Origin: Rhizodiscina lignyota
Lineage: Eukaryota > Ascomycota > Dothideomycetes > Aulographales > Rhizodiscinaceae
Assembly (NCBI GenBank): GCA_010015805.1
Contig: ML978121.1
Location: forward strand, 744,001-808,000
Direction of reading: 5' to 3'
DNA: 64,000 nt
The notes beneath the pieces are model-generated. The model did no database searches. It was not told the origin of the DNA and saw only the letters and a program-made list of their open reading frames with translations. Positions 33,444 to 45,849 of this stretch are shown one piece after another. The translations under genes and the position numbers were made by a program. Each line of letters begins with the position of its first letter. Position 1 is the first letter of the stretch.

Positions 33444-35379
33444 TTTGTTTTTCTGGAATGAGGCTCGACTGTGGTGGATGAAGAATGAAGGCCGCAAGTA
33501 GAAAAGCCTCGGTACTTTGTTAATCCGCTAGCCTAATGTAGCATCCATTGCAACCTTCCCATCCCCATGAATCTCTAATTTTCGTTTAATCCGTCTTAAC
33601 TTGCAAATCCCTTTTCGTAACCTTACCTTCTCTGTAGGCAGGCAAATAAGTATACACCTGGAACAGTACCTCGCATTATATGCAAACAGCCCCGAATAGC
33701 AGCTAGCGAGCAAGTAGCGAGTGGAGGGCCAACAAGCACCGAGCACAAGCAAGGCACCAGCAAAAGCACATTACGTAGCATACGACATAAGACTTGTAGC
33801 CTAGCAGATGGGCATTACGACTAAACTGTTATAAAATTAGTACGCCATTGTCATATGATAGATGTAACAGCTGCATTATCGATACTATTATGCTCGTCGA
33901 TTACTATTTAAATTGCTTATCTAGAGACCTCAAGTCGACGTTGTTATGACAGTATATCGAATAGCCGTAATAGCAGTAGCGGAGAACGTTGCGTTCTTCT
34001 CTTTACCTCTCCAATTTCTTCGTAATGTCTTCTGAGGATAGATAAATGACTATTGCAAAATCTTAGTTCCGATTTATGTTCGCCTATAGCTTCTGCTGTG
34101 TTGGTCGACTGTAACGCCTTGCGGCTTCTGCTCCTCCTTCGCGGTATGATTGCGCAAGGTAGATAGACTGAAAGAAGGGAGGTGAGCATGGATTGAGAGT
34201 AATGACGAAGGTAGTATAAATAGCAAAGCGACACGAAATGGTTCTAAAAGAGATAGATAGGCTTCTAAGGGAGACAGATAGGCTTTTGTGGGAGGAACTC
34301 GTCATCGCGGCCATTAAAACGTTCTCGCATCCTAATCAAATTGTGGCACTGACAGTGAGACAAACATAGACGTTCTATAATAAGCAAAGACGGAGTTACA
34401 ACAGCAGGCAGTCATTATTGAAGCGAGTTCCAGTCCACTAAGGTGGTGGCGCTGAATAAGTGAGTCTGGGAATATTCAGATGGTCATTGAGCCGGCAGCA
34501 ACTGATTCTCTTTAGCAGTGTGGTCTCCTCGGGAGAGCCTGAAGCGCATTTCTATCCACCGCTCGATTCGGGAGCTCTGAAGTGGTACGGAGAACGCTCA
34601 AGCCACCTGTTGCAGGCAGGTGGAAGTTCACAACCCTGGAAACTCATGGCTTCTTGAAGCTCGAGCGGCTGTCTCGTGAATCCCTACCAACGGTGAAGAC
34701 CCCGGGGAAAGGCGGCGAACACGGCACGTTTCAACGTGGCTGGGTACGGGTGCGCGAGTCGGAAGGCGCAGAAGCAGATCGCATCCACACAGCCAATCCT
34801 CGCACAAAGAACCGGTGCGTGCCAAAGGCAGCCCTCATCGCAACTTCACCATATTCAGTGTGACACTTGGAGGCTGGGCGATGCTGAGGGCACAGCAGGC
34901 TTTGCAGCATTTATTTATTACTTGATTACCTCCACTGCCCTTTTCTCTATTCGAATCCTCCTCCTTCCACATAGAGATTTGCATTCGGCTCGTTGACCTG
35001 CATCAGAGAGAATTAGCCGAGAGAGATCCAAGGTCTAGATCCAAAGTCACACCCGTCCAGTGGCCTGTCTGCACCGCCATGGCCAGCCTTTAGCCATTCT
35101 TGTTGTAACACCGCGGCGCGAAGGACCAGTCAGCACTCCGCTCATAACGTCAAAGATTTGCGCAAACGCGCATCCAGTTTCTATTTTCTCACGGCACGGT
35201 ACCCCGACAGGCAGACCTCCGTAGGCTGCACAATTCTTCAATTCGTGGGGTCCTAGATTGCATTCCTTAAGACGGTGGACGTCGTCCCAAAGTTCACTCC
35301 CTCAGCTGCTTGGAGTGGAGCAATTGCCGCTTTGAAACTCGCATATCGTCCCCATTGGTCACTTCCAGCTTGTTGCGTT
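33444..35379. other. AT-rich gene-free interval
   Basis: About 1.9 kb without a gene. From about 33.5 to 34.4 kb the sequence is visibly richer in A and T than its flanks, and it contains two imperfect adjacent copies of a unit reading GAGA(T/C)AGATAGGCTT at about 34248-34290. No transposon coding sequence was recognised. The right end holds the promoter of the AIM6-like gene. Confidence 0.5.
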
Positions 35380-36852
35380 ATGGCCCGATTCGGCCGCGAA
35401 AGTGCAACGGAAAGCTCTCGATTTCTGGATCTAGAAGGGGCATCACTCTTGAATCTATCGACCGAGCACGTTGACGAGGAAAACCTTATCAACAAGAACA
35501 ATAGCCCAATTGTACGTGTCTCTTCGCGAGACTCTGGCGATGTATCGGATCTTTCAGAGTTCGCGGAGCATTCAAGGCCAAGAAGACGGAGATCGTGGTG
35601 GACGAGGGTACTCATGAGCGTCCGACCACGAAGAAGACCTCGGCTGTCTGAGGAGCGAAGTACATTAAGACTATCGAAGCCATCTAGAAAGAGACATGTA
35701 TCGGTACGTGCTGGAGGAATATGTCTGGGACTCACTGTCATTGTACTTGCTATATTGTGAGTTGCCTTAACCTTCCTTTCACTACATGTTCTGACTTACT
35801 ATGGTAGTGGCATCATTCATATCTGGAACTTCATCATTGGGATGTCTCCGGCATTTTGGGACGATGGTTTGGATTACTGGTTGCCGAACTGGGGGAAGCC
35901 AGGCCAACCTGGTGAAGGCCTTACCCATTACCCAAGTGATTTCACTCGGGACGTCATCCCAATCCCATGCCATTCTCACAACGACTATTGGCGGCGCATA
36001 CCGTTGTACGAAGCGCTCCACTACGGATGCACTGGCGTGGAAGCTGATGTCTGGCTGTTCGATGAGGAGCTATATGTTGGCCATGATACCGCATCATTGA
36101 CTCGCAATCGTACCTTCCGCGGCCTCTACGTCGACCCATTGGTATCCATCTTGAACAAGCAAAACCCTCAGACCGAGTTCAACAATTCTACTCGCAATGG
36201 CGTATTTGATGAAGATGCTGAGCAGACTCTTGTCTTGCTTGTCGATTTCAAGACCAATGGTCGTGACATCTGGCCGTATGTAGAAGAACAGTTGTCAGCA
36301 CTTCGAGAAAAGAACTATCTCACATATTTCGACGGCGAAAAAATTATTCCTGGCCCCATTACAGTTGTCGGCACTGGTAATACCCCCTTCGACATGGTTA
36401 TCGCTAACCCTACTTACCGCGATATCTTCTTCGATGCTCCGTTGTCACGCATGTGGCAACAACCAGATAATTCGCCGCCCACGGAAAGCTTGTCCGAAGT
36501 GGCCACATCCATCTTGACCGGCCAAGGCCTCGTGGGTGTATCGTCCTCCACAGAGTTCGACTCTACAAACTCTTACTATGCCTCGGTCAACTTTCGCGCT
36601 ACTGTGGGCATCCTCTGGCGTGGCAGGCTCTCCGATCGCCAGATCCAGCGCATCAGGGGCCAGATCCAAGGAGCTCACGAACGAGGCTTGAAAGTAAGGT
36701 ATTGGAATACGCCAAACTGGCCGATTGGCATGAGAAATCACATCTGGCACGTTCTCGTCAAGGAAGGAGCGGATATGCTGAACGTAGATGACCTGAGGAG
36801 CGCGGCGAGGCGTGATTGGAGAAGGAGGGATGAGAGAATGAACGATTTATGA
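35380..36852 (+). CDS. AIM6-family PLC-like phosphodiesterase, membrane-anchored
   Basis: Member of the fungal AIM6 (altered inheritance of mitochondria 6) family, related to PI-PLC/glycerophosphodiester phosphodiesterase TIM barrels. Exons 35380-35756 and 35808-36852 with a 51 bp intron give 473 residues. The N-terminal about 110 residues are polar and Arg-rich (cytosolic). One transmembrane helix spans about 113-137 and runs across the splice (GLTVIVLAI, then FGIIHIWNF). The catalytic-type domain follows, with IPCHSHNDYW near residue 180 and GCTGVEADVWLF about 20 residues later; these carry the family His, Asp and Glu. Later blocks include LVDFKTNG and VRYWNTPNWP. The topology suggests a type II membrane protein with the domain outside the cytosol. 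Enzyme activity has not been assigned to the family with certainty. Confidence 0.88.
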
Positions 36853-37276
36853 TCTTGGAGAGTGCCATATGATGATGACTAGAGATATGTGAGAAGCATG
36901 ACTAATGGCGTTTGGATAATGAACGCTTGTTGGTGGTGGGATTTTGCTGTCGAGCGACGATTCTTAGAGCGTACTGTGTTAGCACATAGATATCCCCAGT
37001 GTTTAGAGTTAATGTTAGCATTGAATTCAATTGCAACTCACGCCATCAATTTATTGATAGATTTGGATTTCCAACCCTCCTGCTGTGGGCGACGCACGTG
37101 ACCCATTGGCTGGGAATCGGGATTAACATTTGCCGTGCCGTGCCGTAATTTTCCTCCAACGGGACGGGACTCCCTTGCCTTCATCACAAGGACCTCAAGT
37201 TCGACTCTGGCCACGACTACCGTTTCATGACTTGATTGAGATTTCTCCTATATTTTGGTGGCAGGTGCGAGTGGAG
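36853..37276. other. intergenic, promoter of TFIIIC gene
   Basis: 424 bp between same-strand genes. No other gene is seen. Confidence 0.5.
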
Positions 37277-40200
37277 ATGGCGCGAGGTTTCGACGAGTTA
37301 ATTGAATTTCTTTTGACGGAGATTGGGCTGTGCGGCCAGAATGGTGAGTCTAACTCTTTGACTACAACTCCGTTTTTCAACACTATCGACTATATATCAT
37401 TTTCCATTTCAGAAATGTGACGAATGAGAGAAACGAGTTGGGTTTCACACACTCTCCGAATTGTGGCACATTTTCTACTTTGAAATACAGTCGAAATAAC
37501 TCTCCATCACAACATTTGGACATTCTGTGGCATTACCCACTAATTAGTCATTACAGGTGCGAGCTTGGATGAATTCAAGTCTTTCGTTTCCAAATTCAAT
37601 GCAAAAATTCATCCAGAGGATGATGATTCCTTGGTGGAGGAGCAAGACAAGTTTGGTCAACGAAAATTGCTCGAGAGGGTCTGGCAGTGGCTTTCATCGC
37701 ACCCAGATATCTGGGTTGGCAAAAATCGTGAAGGCAATTCACTCTCACTCGCGGAAGCTGAAGCTTTTGTTTTGGTATCTGAGGACCTTGCCGACAATAG
37801 AAGCCAACCATCGAAGAACCAGAACCAATCTCAATCTCAACCCCAGGTTACGCAAACCAGGAAAGATGATCCAGCATTTGACGACACTCGTACGGAGGCA
37901 TTCGGCCCTGCTGAAAATGTCGCAGCCGCTGAGAATTTACCTCAGCCACAGGCTCGACTTACACCAATTACGACCGATTCGATAGCGGAAGACTCTCGTG
38001 TGGAGGCGGCCAGTCCTGCTCAAAATGATGCATCCAACGCGGTACCAGATCCTGATCACCGGAGCACAGAGCACAGATCTCAAACTTTTGAGGATGTATT
38101 GCAGCCCCGACCTCATCGGGACAAAGATGCAGAGGTAGAAGCAAACGTTGAAACGGCGGCGACCTGTTGCGGCCTTCGCATTTACACAACCCAGGATCGC
38201 GTCTGGAAGTCAATCGCAGGTCATGGAGTGGACTGGAAGAGACTTGCATTTTTGGAATTTGAGCTATTGAGGATCATTGCAAAACGTGGCACAGCAGGCA
38301 TTGACCAGCCCGATCTCGTTCGCGAGAGCAGGCAAGACAAGAGATCTGTCCCAAAGCGGACAGATGTGCTCCGTGAGAAGGGCTATATTGCAAAATATAG
38401 GGTTATTTTCTCGGGATCCTGGACCAGCCACCTTGTCCTCAACCGCTTTGACACACGCGACGGCAACTCCAACCCAGCAGCCGTGTTCTCCAACCAACGC
38501 ATCAACCTGAACAAATACTTCGATTATATTATAAAGATTTTGAAAGAGCGCCCGGTCATAGCCCTCAAGGACCTTCGAAGGGAACTAGGCATTGAAGGAA
38601 ACAGGCAGCAAAAGAAAGTCCATTGGAGATATCTGAGAAAGTTACGGACCCTGGGCTGCATCAGGTTCTTCAAGGCAAACTCTACCGATAAGGGAATGAC
38701 CATCACACACGTCCCCATAAACTGCGTGGGGTTGCAGCGAGAAGTGACCGAAATGGATCGCAACGATTTCATTGGGTGGCGCACAGAGCTGCCGACGGTT
38801 CTTGATGACTCCAGAAAGGATAATTCGCTCGAGGCAGAAGAGATCGATGAGTTCAAGGATGCTCCCGTCGTTGGGACATATTATCCTTCAAAGGCCGCAG
38901 AAACCGGAGCTTTGGGGGTTGATGCTTCTGTCTCATCGCAAGTTATCCTCGCGGATGCAGTAGAAGAAGTCGTACAGATGCCGCCGCAATGGCTTCCAAT
39001 TGTGCCTCTCTCGAATTTCATATTCAACCTTGTCGACTCGCACGGGAAGGACGGCATCTCTACAATGAAATTAAATCAACTTACGGGCGGACACGCATAT
39101 TTCCGGAGCATAGAAGGGGTTCTTGGGCGTCTCACCGACAGGTGGGAGGAGAGCCAACCTGTGTTCCTTCAACACTTGGCCCTGCTTCGCGACACTGCCG
39201 CGAACGGTTCCTCTCCTCACTTCGTCTTTCGGACCTACCCTCATCATCAAGAGGCCGTGAACGCTGGCATTACAACGTGGCAAAATGTTCCCACAAAGTC
39301 AAACCCCACAAAGACGGTGGCGCCGATCAAGCGATACAAACCAGCGTATGGAGCTGGCGAGAAGACAGTCGATATCGATAGATGGGGCTTTCCAAAGCCA
39401 CGTACGAGCAATTTCGTCGGACAGGACCACACAGCAACATTGAAGGACTGCATCTGGGCTGCCAAGCCTGCAGCAAAGGCGCAGACCTCGAGTGAGCCAG
39501 TGGTTGTAACACACGACGACGGGTCGGAAAGGGTGCTCTGGCTGAGAAAGGGCCGGTCTGAAGAGGCCACCACATATCTTGATCCACAGGATCAACCAAG
39601 AAAGCCGCTTCGGAACATGTTCCAGACTGCGGATCCTTCCGAGTATGGGAGGTTGTACAGAGCAGCTCAGAGGAAGGCTGAGCTGGATGCGGCCTGGGAC
39701 GCCAGAGTTCGTCGATTGGCGGAATGGAAGGCAATGCAGGAGGGATATCAAGATCCACTGACTTCTACAACCATACCATCGAATGCTGCTGCAAAGCGAA
39801 CTGCAGAGATGGCACAGCTAGACTCCCCGCCACTGGTTGCTGTCCCAGTGCAACAAGTGGCCACGCCCAAGAAACGAGGACGGCCGCCCAAAAAACCAAA
39901 GATAAACCAAAGCACAGAGGCACCTCCAACCGCAAGTAGCAATCTGCAGACCCAACCAGAGAGCGGAGAATCCTCATCAGCTACGGCATTACCAGTACAG
40001 AGTCCTTCTACAGTGCAGTGCCCGCCGGCCGCTCTTCCCCTTCCTGTTAATGAGTCCCTGACCGTTGGAGGCACGAATGGGGAGGCCAGAACATCCGCAG
40101 GCAGAGCCTTTGAGCATCGTGTTGACGAATTGGTCAAAGAGATACAGGCGTGTGACAAACCTGGCGCGTACTATGACGCCCCGAAGCACAGACGAATTTT

Positions 40201-43200
40201 TGAAAAACGGTACAAAAAATCTGCCATTCTTGCTATCAAATCTGAAAAGCTTCTTGAGCTGCCATGGTTTCTAGTGGAAGTGACGAGCAATGAAGAAGTG
40301 GCTAATGAGGAGATGGCCAATGAGGAGGTGGAGGAGGTGGCCAATGAGGAGGTGGCCAATGAAGAGGTGGAGAAGGCCGGTGAAGAGGTGGCCGATGAGG
40401 ACACGGAGATGCCTGATGCAAGCGACGTTCCCTTGGAGCACCGCCAAATTCAGAGTGTTGCACCTCGCAAGCCTATTTGGGGTGTCAGGCGCGTAAAGAA
40501 AAGAGGCCGACCTCGTGTTGGGGCTGGAGGACATCTTGTTATTGCGATTTGGTCAAATCGACTGCATGAACTTGATGGCTTCCAATATCCTCGAAATTCA
40601 TTTAATACCGGCATTGACTACACCGTAAGGACATCCGCTTCCACTGGTCAGGTAGACGAAACCGGAGAGAGAGTACAGTCCGATATTCTCGGCGAGATGG
40701 ACGAATCGTCAGGCGCAGCAGAGGCAACACAACAAGCTGTGGCCAAGTCGACACCGACACCGACACAAGAGCTCCTGCCAACATCAACAGTCCAAGCTCC
40801 AGCCTCATCGGAGCAAGAACCAACAATACTACCAACGCCAGAAACACTCTCAACTCCCGCCACAACCACCAAGCGAAAGCGAGGTCGTCCTAGAAAAGTG
40901 CGCCCTGTAGAGAATATGCCAGCCGATGAGACAAATCAAATGGAGACAATCGCCCCAACTCCAGAGTCTCTTTCAACCTCTGGCGCTGCGGCTAAGCGAA
41001 AGCGTCCACCCCCTAAAGCGATGTCTTCCCCGGAAGACGTAGCGGACAACTATGCAAATTCAAAGAGCTCACCCTCATCAATGCCAGGATCTGTCTCAAC
41101 ACCTGCCACTGGGACTCAGCAAAAGCAAAACCGCAAAAGAGTTTCTTTCGTTGATGAAGCAGCCCTGGATTATGCTGACGAGTCAGTTTTCGCTCCGCCC
41201 CGTCAACAAGAACATATGGTAGAGACAACTTCTTTCACCGAAATGACGATATCGAACCCACCCTCGCATGCTATGCCATCACAGGAACATGTTTCATCGA
41301 CCTCTAAAAGCTTAGATACCCCAGAGACAGAACCACCTCCGAAACGCAGGCGTGGTCGCCCGCCCAAGAAGCGAGCTGTTTCATCAAGCGCAAACACTGC
41401 AAGCTTTGACACTGCATCGAGTGGAATATTGCAAGTCAACCTGGAAGAAAGCGTCTCTGCAACAGCGCCTGTTATTCCACCTCAATCGAGAGACGAGCTA
41501 GTGCCCCCTAGCGAAAAGGTCACTGTAGATGGTGGTCTCGGAGAAGTTGCGCCCAAGACTCCGGGTACTACAATCACCCCAGTGAGCTTACAAGCCTCAA
41601 TGATACAGACGCCTCTAGCCAGCCCAACTCTATCCACCCCACAAACGTATGATTCGAGTCGAGTTAGCCCTCTCAAGAAGGCGCGTTTCGATGCGTCACC
41701 CCTCCAAACTCGTTCACCATTACGCATGGGAACGACGATGATCGGGCCCACGACAGCAGATCAACGATCGAGCCCCCTTCGGAGAGCAGCTGGAGTCAAA
41801 GTCAGCGGAGGTGCTACGTTGATGGATGTTGACATTCAAATGCCTGACGCAGAGAGTGCTCCGAAAATACCTGAGACGGCCGCAACAGAGAAACAGGTCA
41901 ATGGTGCGGAAGAGGCCACCACAGGTGCAGAACGCGGGACATCTGTACCCGCAAATCAATCACCAAATGGGATAACGACGCAAACCGTGGCGAATAATGC
42001 AACTTCAGTCGAACCAGCCGTCGAAAATCCAGTCGATCCGTCCGCTTCCACTCCTGCTCCATCCCAACTACGTTCTAACGACGGCCTCGAGATAGGTCTA
42101 GCACGTCGTGGTGGCTCTGTTAACAGACTCGGAGGCAAACTAATATTTGATATTCTGCAGCGATGCGGCGGCGTTTTTCCAGCAAACGACGAGATGGCCA
42201 GACCTTTTGGCGCAGCATGGCAACAGCAGTTTAAACGACAAGCGACTCCCGAGCTCCGTACTGTGAACGGCATTGTCAAATCACTCATTGACAAGGCAGA
42301 GCTGAAGAGATTCAAATTCTCATTCAAGGATAGTAGAGGCGTCGTACACCCTCGAAAGATCATAGCGTTGCCGCGCATTGTCCCCGGATCTCCAGAACTC
42401 AAAGTGCTTCAAGAGAAGATCAGTCGTGCTCACCCCAACAAATACATTCCGCCCGAAGCATGGGGACCGGGGATGAAACATGACTTCCAAAGCGAACAGA
42501 ACGATATCAAACCTTCTGGAAGGGTCCACTTTGCGCAGCAAGCAAACACCTGGGTCGAGATAAAACACCCGAGTAAAACCCTCCTGAAAGCTGTGCAGCG
42601 GAAAGAGGAAGCGAAACAGAGAAGGCTTCGGAAGATTCAAGAAATTGATGCTGCAATGGCGGCCCGCAGGGCTGCTTATGTAACTCCTATGACAAGCAGG
42701 GGCAAATCCAGGCTTGCTCGGTTCCATAAGTGGAAAAAAAGTATTGAGAGTCCTTCGGAGGATGAGACCGATGATGAAGTTGCTCAGTACAACTTGGGTC
42801 AGTCTGGCTATCGAATCATACATTCGAAGCCCCCCGCGGACGGGATTGGGCCCCAGCCTGGCCATCCACCGAACCAAGATGCACACGGAGCAAAAGACCC
42901 GCTTGTTGGTGGAGTTCAAGCTGTCCCGACACTCGGTCAATATGCATTCGTACCCAAAAGCTCCCTTGTTGGTGAAGATCAAGCTTTCGGGATACTCAGG
43001 CCACCTCCGGGCCAGCGTCTACACAAAATTCCTCCGTCGATTTATCCTCTGGAAGCCTGGAAGCCCTTTGGGATGCTAGGGCCTGAGGTGCTCGGGCCTG
43101 AGGTGTTCGGGCCCAGGCCGCGAGCAAAGTCGACTCGCTTTAGCTCAATCTTTTTCAGACCCACGCAGCGATTTTATCCGAATACGGGTACATTTTCTAC

Positions 43201-45169
43201 AGAGTTTGGTCGACTACGTGGGCGACCCTTCGAAACCTTTCCATCTCCACTAGAGCTGCTCGGAACACGATCTCGCGAATATGTAGAGCCTGTACTTTTC
43301 CAGCCACGATCAGAGCCTGCCAAAAAGAAAGTCATCCGAAACAATCCCAAAAGAAAATACAAACCGATGAAGAGCTCTGATATCCCACTGGACAGGGTGC
43401 AGAAGATGGTCTTTGCTCTCATTGCCATCCGGGCCCTCACCGGCGGCATCGGTGGAGGCCTAAACTTTTATATTCTAAACCACATCTTCAGAAATGACGA
43501 AATGTACGATAGAGCCTCTTACAGACAGAGATGGCTCACATTCGAGAGGAATAACCGGGTTTGGATTGATAAGATGACCGCAGACTTTCAGAGCCGCTTC
43601 CTGCAGGCATATGCTGTGGGCGATGTCCCGCCGCTGAACTACGAGAAACTGGAGACGTACGACTGGGATAAACTCATGGACTGGGCCGTCCCTACTCTTG
43701 CAGAGACTGCCGGCCAGACCCCTAAACTTCCGGCCTCGAGGGTTCTATTTGACGAGGACTATCGCATCGACCAGCAAAACAACTCCACATACGGGACTTT
43801 TCGAGACAAGATCTACTATGAGACTGCTAACTCTCTAATGCGCGTCAATTTATGGCACCGTCAGCCGTTTTCCATTGTCTCTGTTTCATCTTCAGATGCG
43901 TACATGGAGCTGAGGCAGCGAGACGCTGAGCTTATTCCGTCGATTGCGGATTTTGATGCCCAGTTTGGGGACGACATTTCGCTTTCAATGGAAGAGTATA
44001 GTGCTCTGAAACCAGACGCTTCTTTCGCACTGGCAATGTCGGTCGTTCGCGCAAACGTCTTCACGCCATCCGACAGGTACAGCAGGGAGGCCGCATATCA
44101 TCGCCTCTCTGCATTTCCAAACGACCAGCTCTTCTCGGCCATTACCGCCATGGAAAAGGGGAAGGTGATTCAAAGGAACAAGGAGTTCTCTTCTGATCGT
44201 GAATACGTCATCCCCCACGATTTCTGGGACAAGCTGCACTATCATATGAAACTTCGTGAGCGTCCATTCTTAGAGGCGGTGAAGTTCAAGAAGGATCTCG
44301 ACGAAGCCTTCAGTAAGGGCAAGGGGCCCTATACCTTTCCTCAAGACGCCAGCAATGGGATGACCATGGCTGTGGACAATCTGCTAGCGAATGGGAGGAT
44401 CAAGCTTGCGCCAATTTTGCCGAAGATCGACTCGAGGTTCGGTGAGCCTGGGAAACGACTGACGAAATGGGGATGGTTGGAGGGCTCCTACCAGACACGA
44501 AAGGTCAACGTGGACCATTTCTTCTATCCATTGGAGGTCACGCCAACTGAGAAGTACGAGTTTGGCATCCCGCTGCGGAACTCCAACCATCCACAACTGC
44601 CTTACCCAGCTCTGCCGCCCCGAGTAGATCCTAACGACCATTTCTTGCCTGTCCCGATTTGGATGGACATCAACGGTGAAATCAACATAACCATGTGGCA
44701 AAAGATTCTCTGCCTTATCCTGAATTGGCTGATCATGCGGCCGTTTATGGGAGCGGAGGAGTTGGCCTTGGTGAACATGAGCAAGGGCTTGTTCTGGGAG
44801 TGGGAGTTGCGCTTGGCATTGGAGTGGATGGAGGATGCTGGGCTTGTTGTTGGCAAAGATACGGTTGGGATGGATGGGAAGGTCATTGGAAAGAGATGGA
44901 CTACCGGAGAGTGGTGGTGGCTGTGTTTTGCTGGTGGAGATGATGGGGCGCGCGAGGACGGCGAAGGAGAAGACATAAACGGGGGAGAGAAAGGTGAAAA
45001 CGATGAAGAGGGAGGAGAAGATGGTGCTCTAGAAGACCAGGATGGTGTTGTGCAAATTGAAGATGGTGCTGTGGAAGTCGACCAAGACGAAGACTGGGAG
45101 ATGCAAGAAGTCGATGACGATGGGACGTACGTGGACGGAGATGATGATGTCGCTATGGATGATGAGTGA
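37277..45169 (+). CDS. TFC3: TFIIIC B-block-binding subunit Tfc3/Sfc3
   Basis: Largest subunit of TFIIIC, which recognises the B box of tRNA genes for RNA polymerase III. A short first exon (37277-37343, MARGFDELIEFLL) is joined by a 213 bp intron to a 7.6 kb exon, giving 2559 residues; this is large for the family. A B-block-binding winged-helix region lies near residues 245-310, within FELLRIIAKRGTAGIDQPDL and its continuation. Four AT-hook-like motifs follow: KKRGRPPKK (about 793), KKRGRPRVG (about 1002), KRKRGRPRK (about 1128) and KRRRGRPPKK (about 1285), set in Ser/Thr/Pro-rich repeats. A Glu-Val-Ala-Asn minisatellite lies at about residues 932-970. The C-terminal 700 residues are globular and end in a very acidic tail. 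The first ATG of the exon is used. Confidence 0.9.
40286..40400 (+). repeat. In-frame coding minisatellite (Glu-Val-Ala-Asn-Glu units)
   Basis: Inside the TFIIIC gene, a degenerate tandem array with units close to GTGGCCAATGAGGAG (15 bases, encoding VANEE) and some GTGGAG units. All lengths keep the frame. It encodes an acidic, probably disordered linker. Length polymorphism is likely. Confidence 0.85.
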
Positions 45170-45849
45170 TGGGTAGGACTGCGCGGCATAGATATTGGCT
45201 TTGCTCACTTTGCACTTTGCTGTCGAGGATCGGATCGGTTTGCGGAAAAGGCGTTGAGCTCGGAGGTTGTTTGTACTCTACACTGCATATGATACCCGGA
45301 TAGAGGATTAGGGGCAAAACTAGCTTGTATACTACGATCCAAACGATTTCGTCCATCTTCAAATACAATATTTGCACATGGAACGGTGGCCCTCACCGCT
45401 GCGTTCGCCAACCTCGTAGGGCTGAGGTGAGAGAAACGAGAATTCGGCAGTCCGATTCCGGCGCGACCGGCTTAGAGCCGAGTGGATTTCTGCGTAACAA
45501 GAGTAGCTTTGCCTCGATTGCGAACAATTGCCCGACTTACTCAATTTTGTAAGCGGTGCAGTTGGCCGACAGTCATTGTCGCCAGGTCCTCATTTCGTGA
45601 AGAGACTGCTGCGAGTGCAGCGCGAAGTTTTATTTCGGCTTCAGTCGATCCATCGCCCGCGGAGCGAATATATAACCGTTTCCACGGAGCCAACGAGGAG
45701 CTCTGACAACGAGGTCGCGCGACGGTCCTGATTCCTTTCGATACTTCGAAAACAGCTGTTTCCGACGAGATATCGGTTTCACAAGAGCTTGGTGTTCCTA
45801 CGGATTCTAAAGGGCGAGGGAGGAGTCGGTGATTGGAGAGTATAGCAAG
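45170..45849. other. intergenic, TFIIIC end to carrier promoter
   Basis: 680 bp without a recognisable gene. tRNA-like motifs were looked for and not found. Confidence 0.5.

Noticed and set aside
40286-40400. Tandem repeat considered as a CRISPR-like or satellite array
   Set aside because: Units are adjacent, lack spacers, keep the reading frame and lie inside a coding exon, so it is a coding minisatellite.
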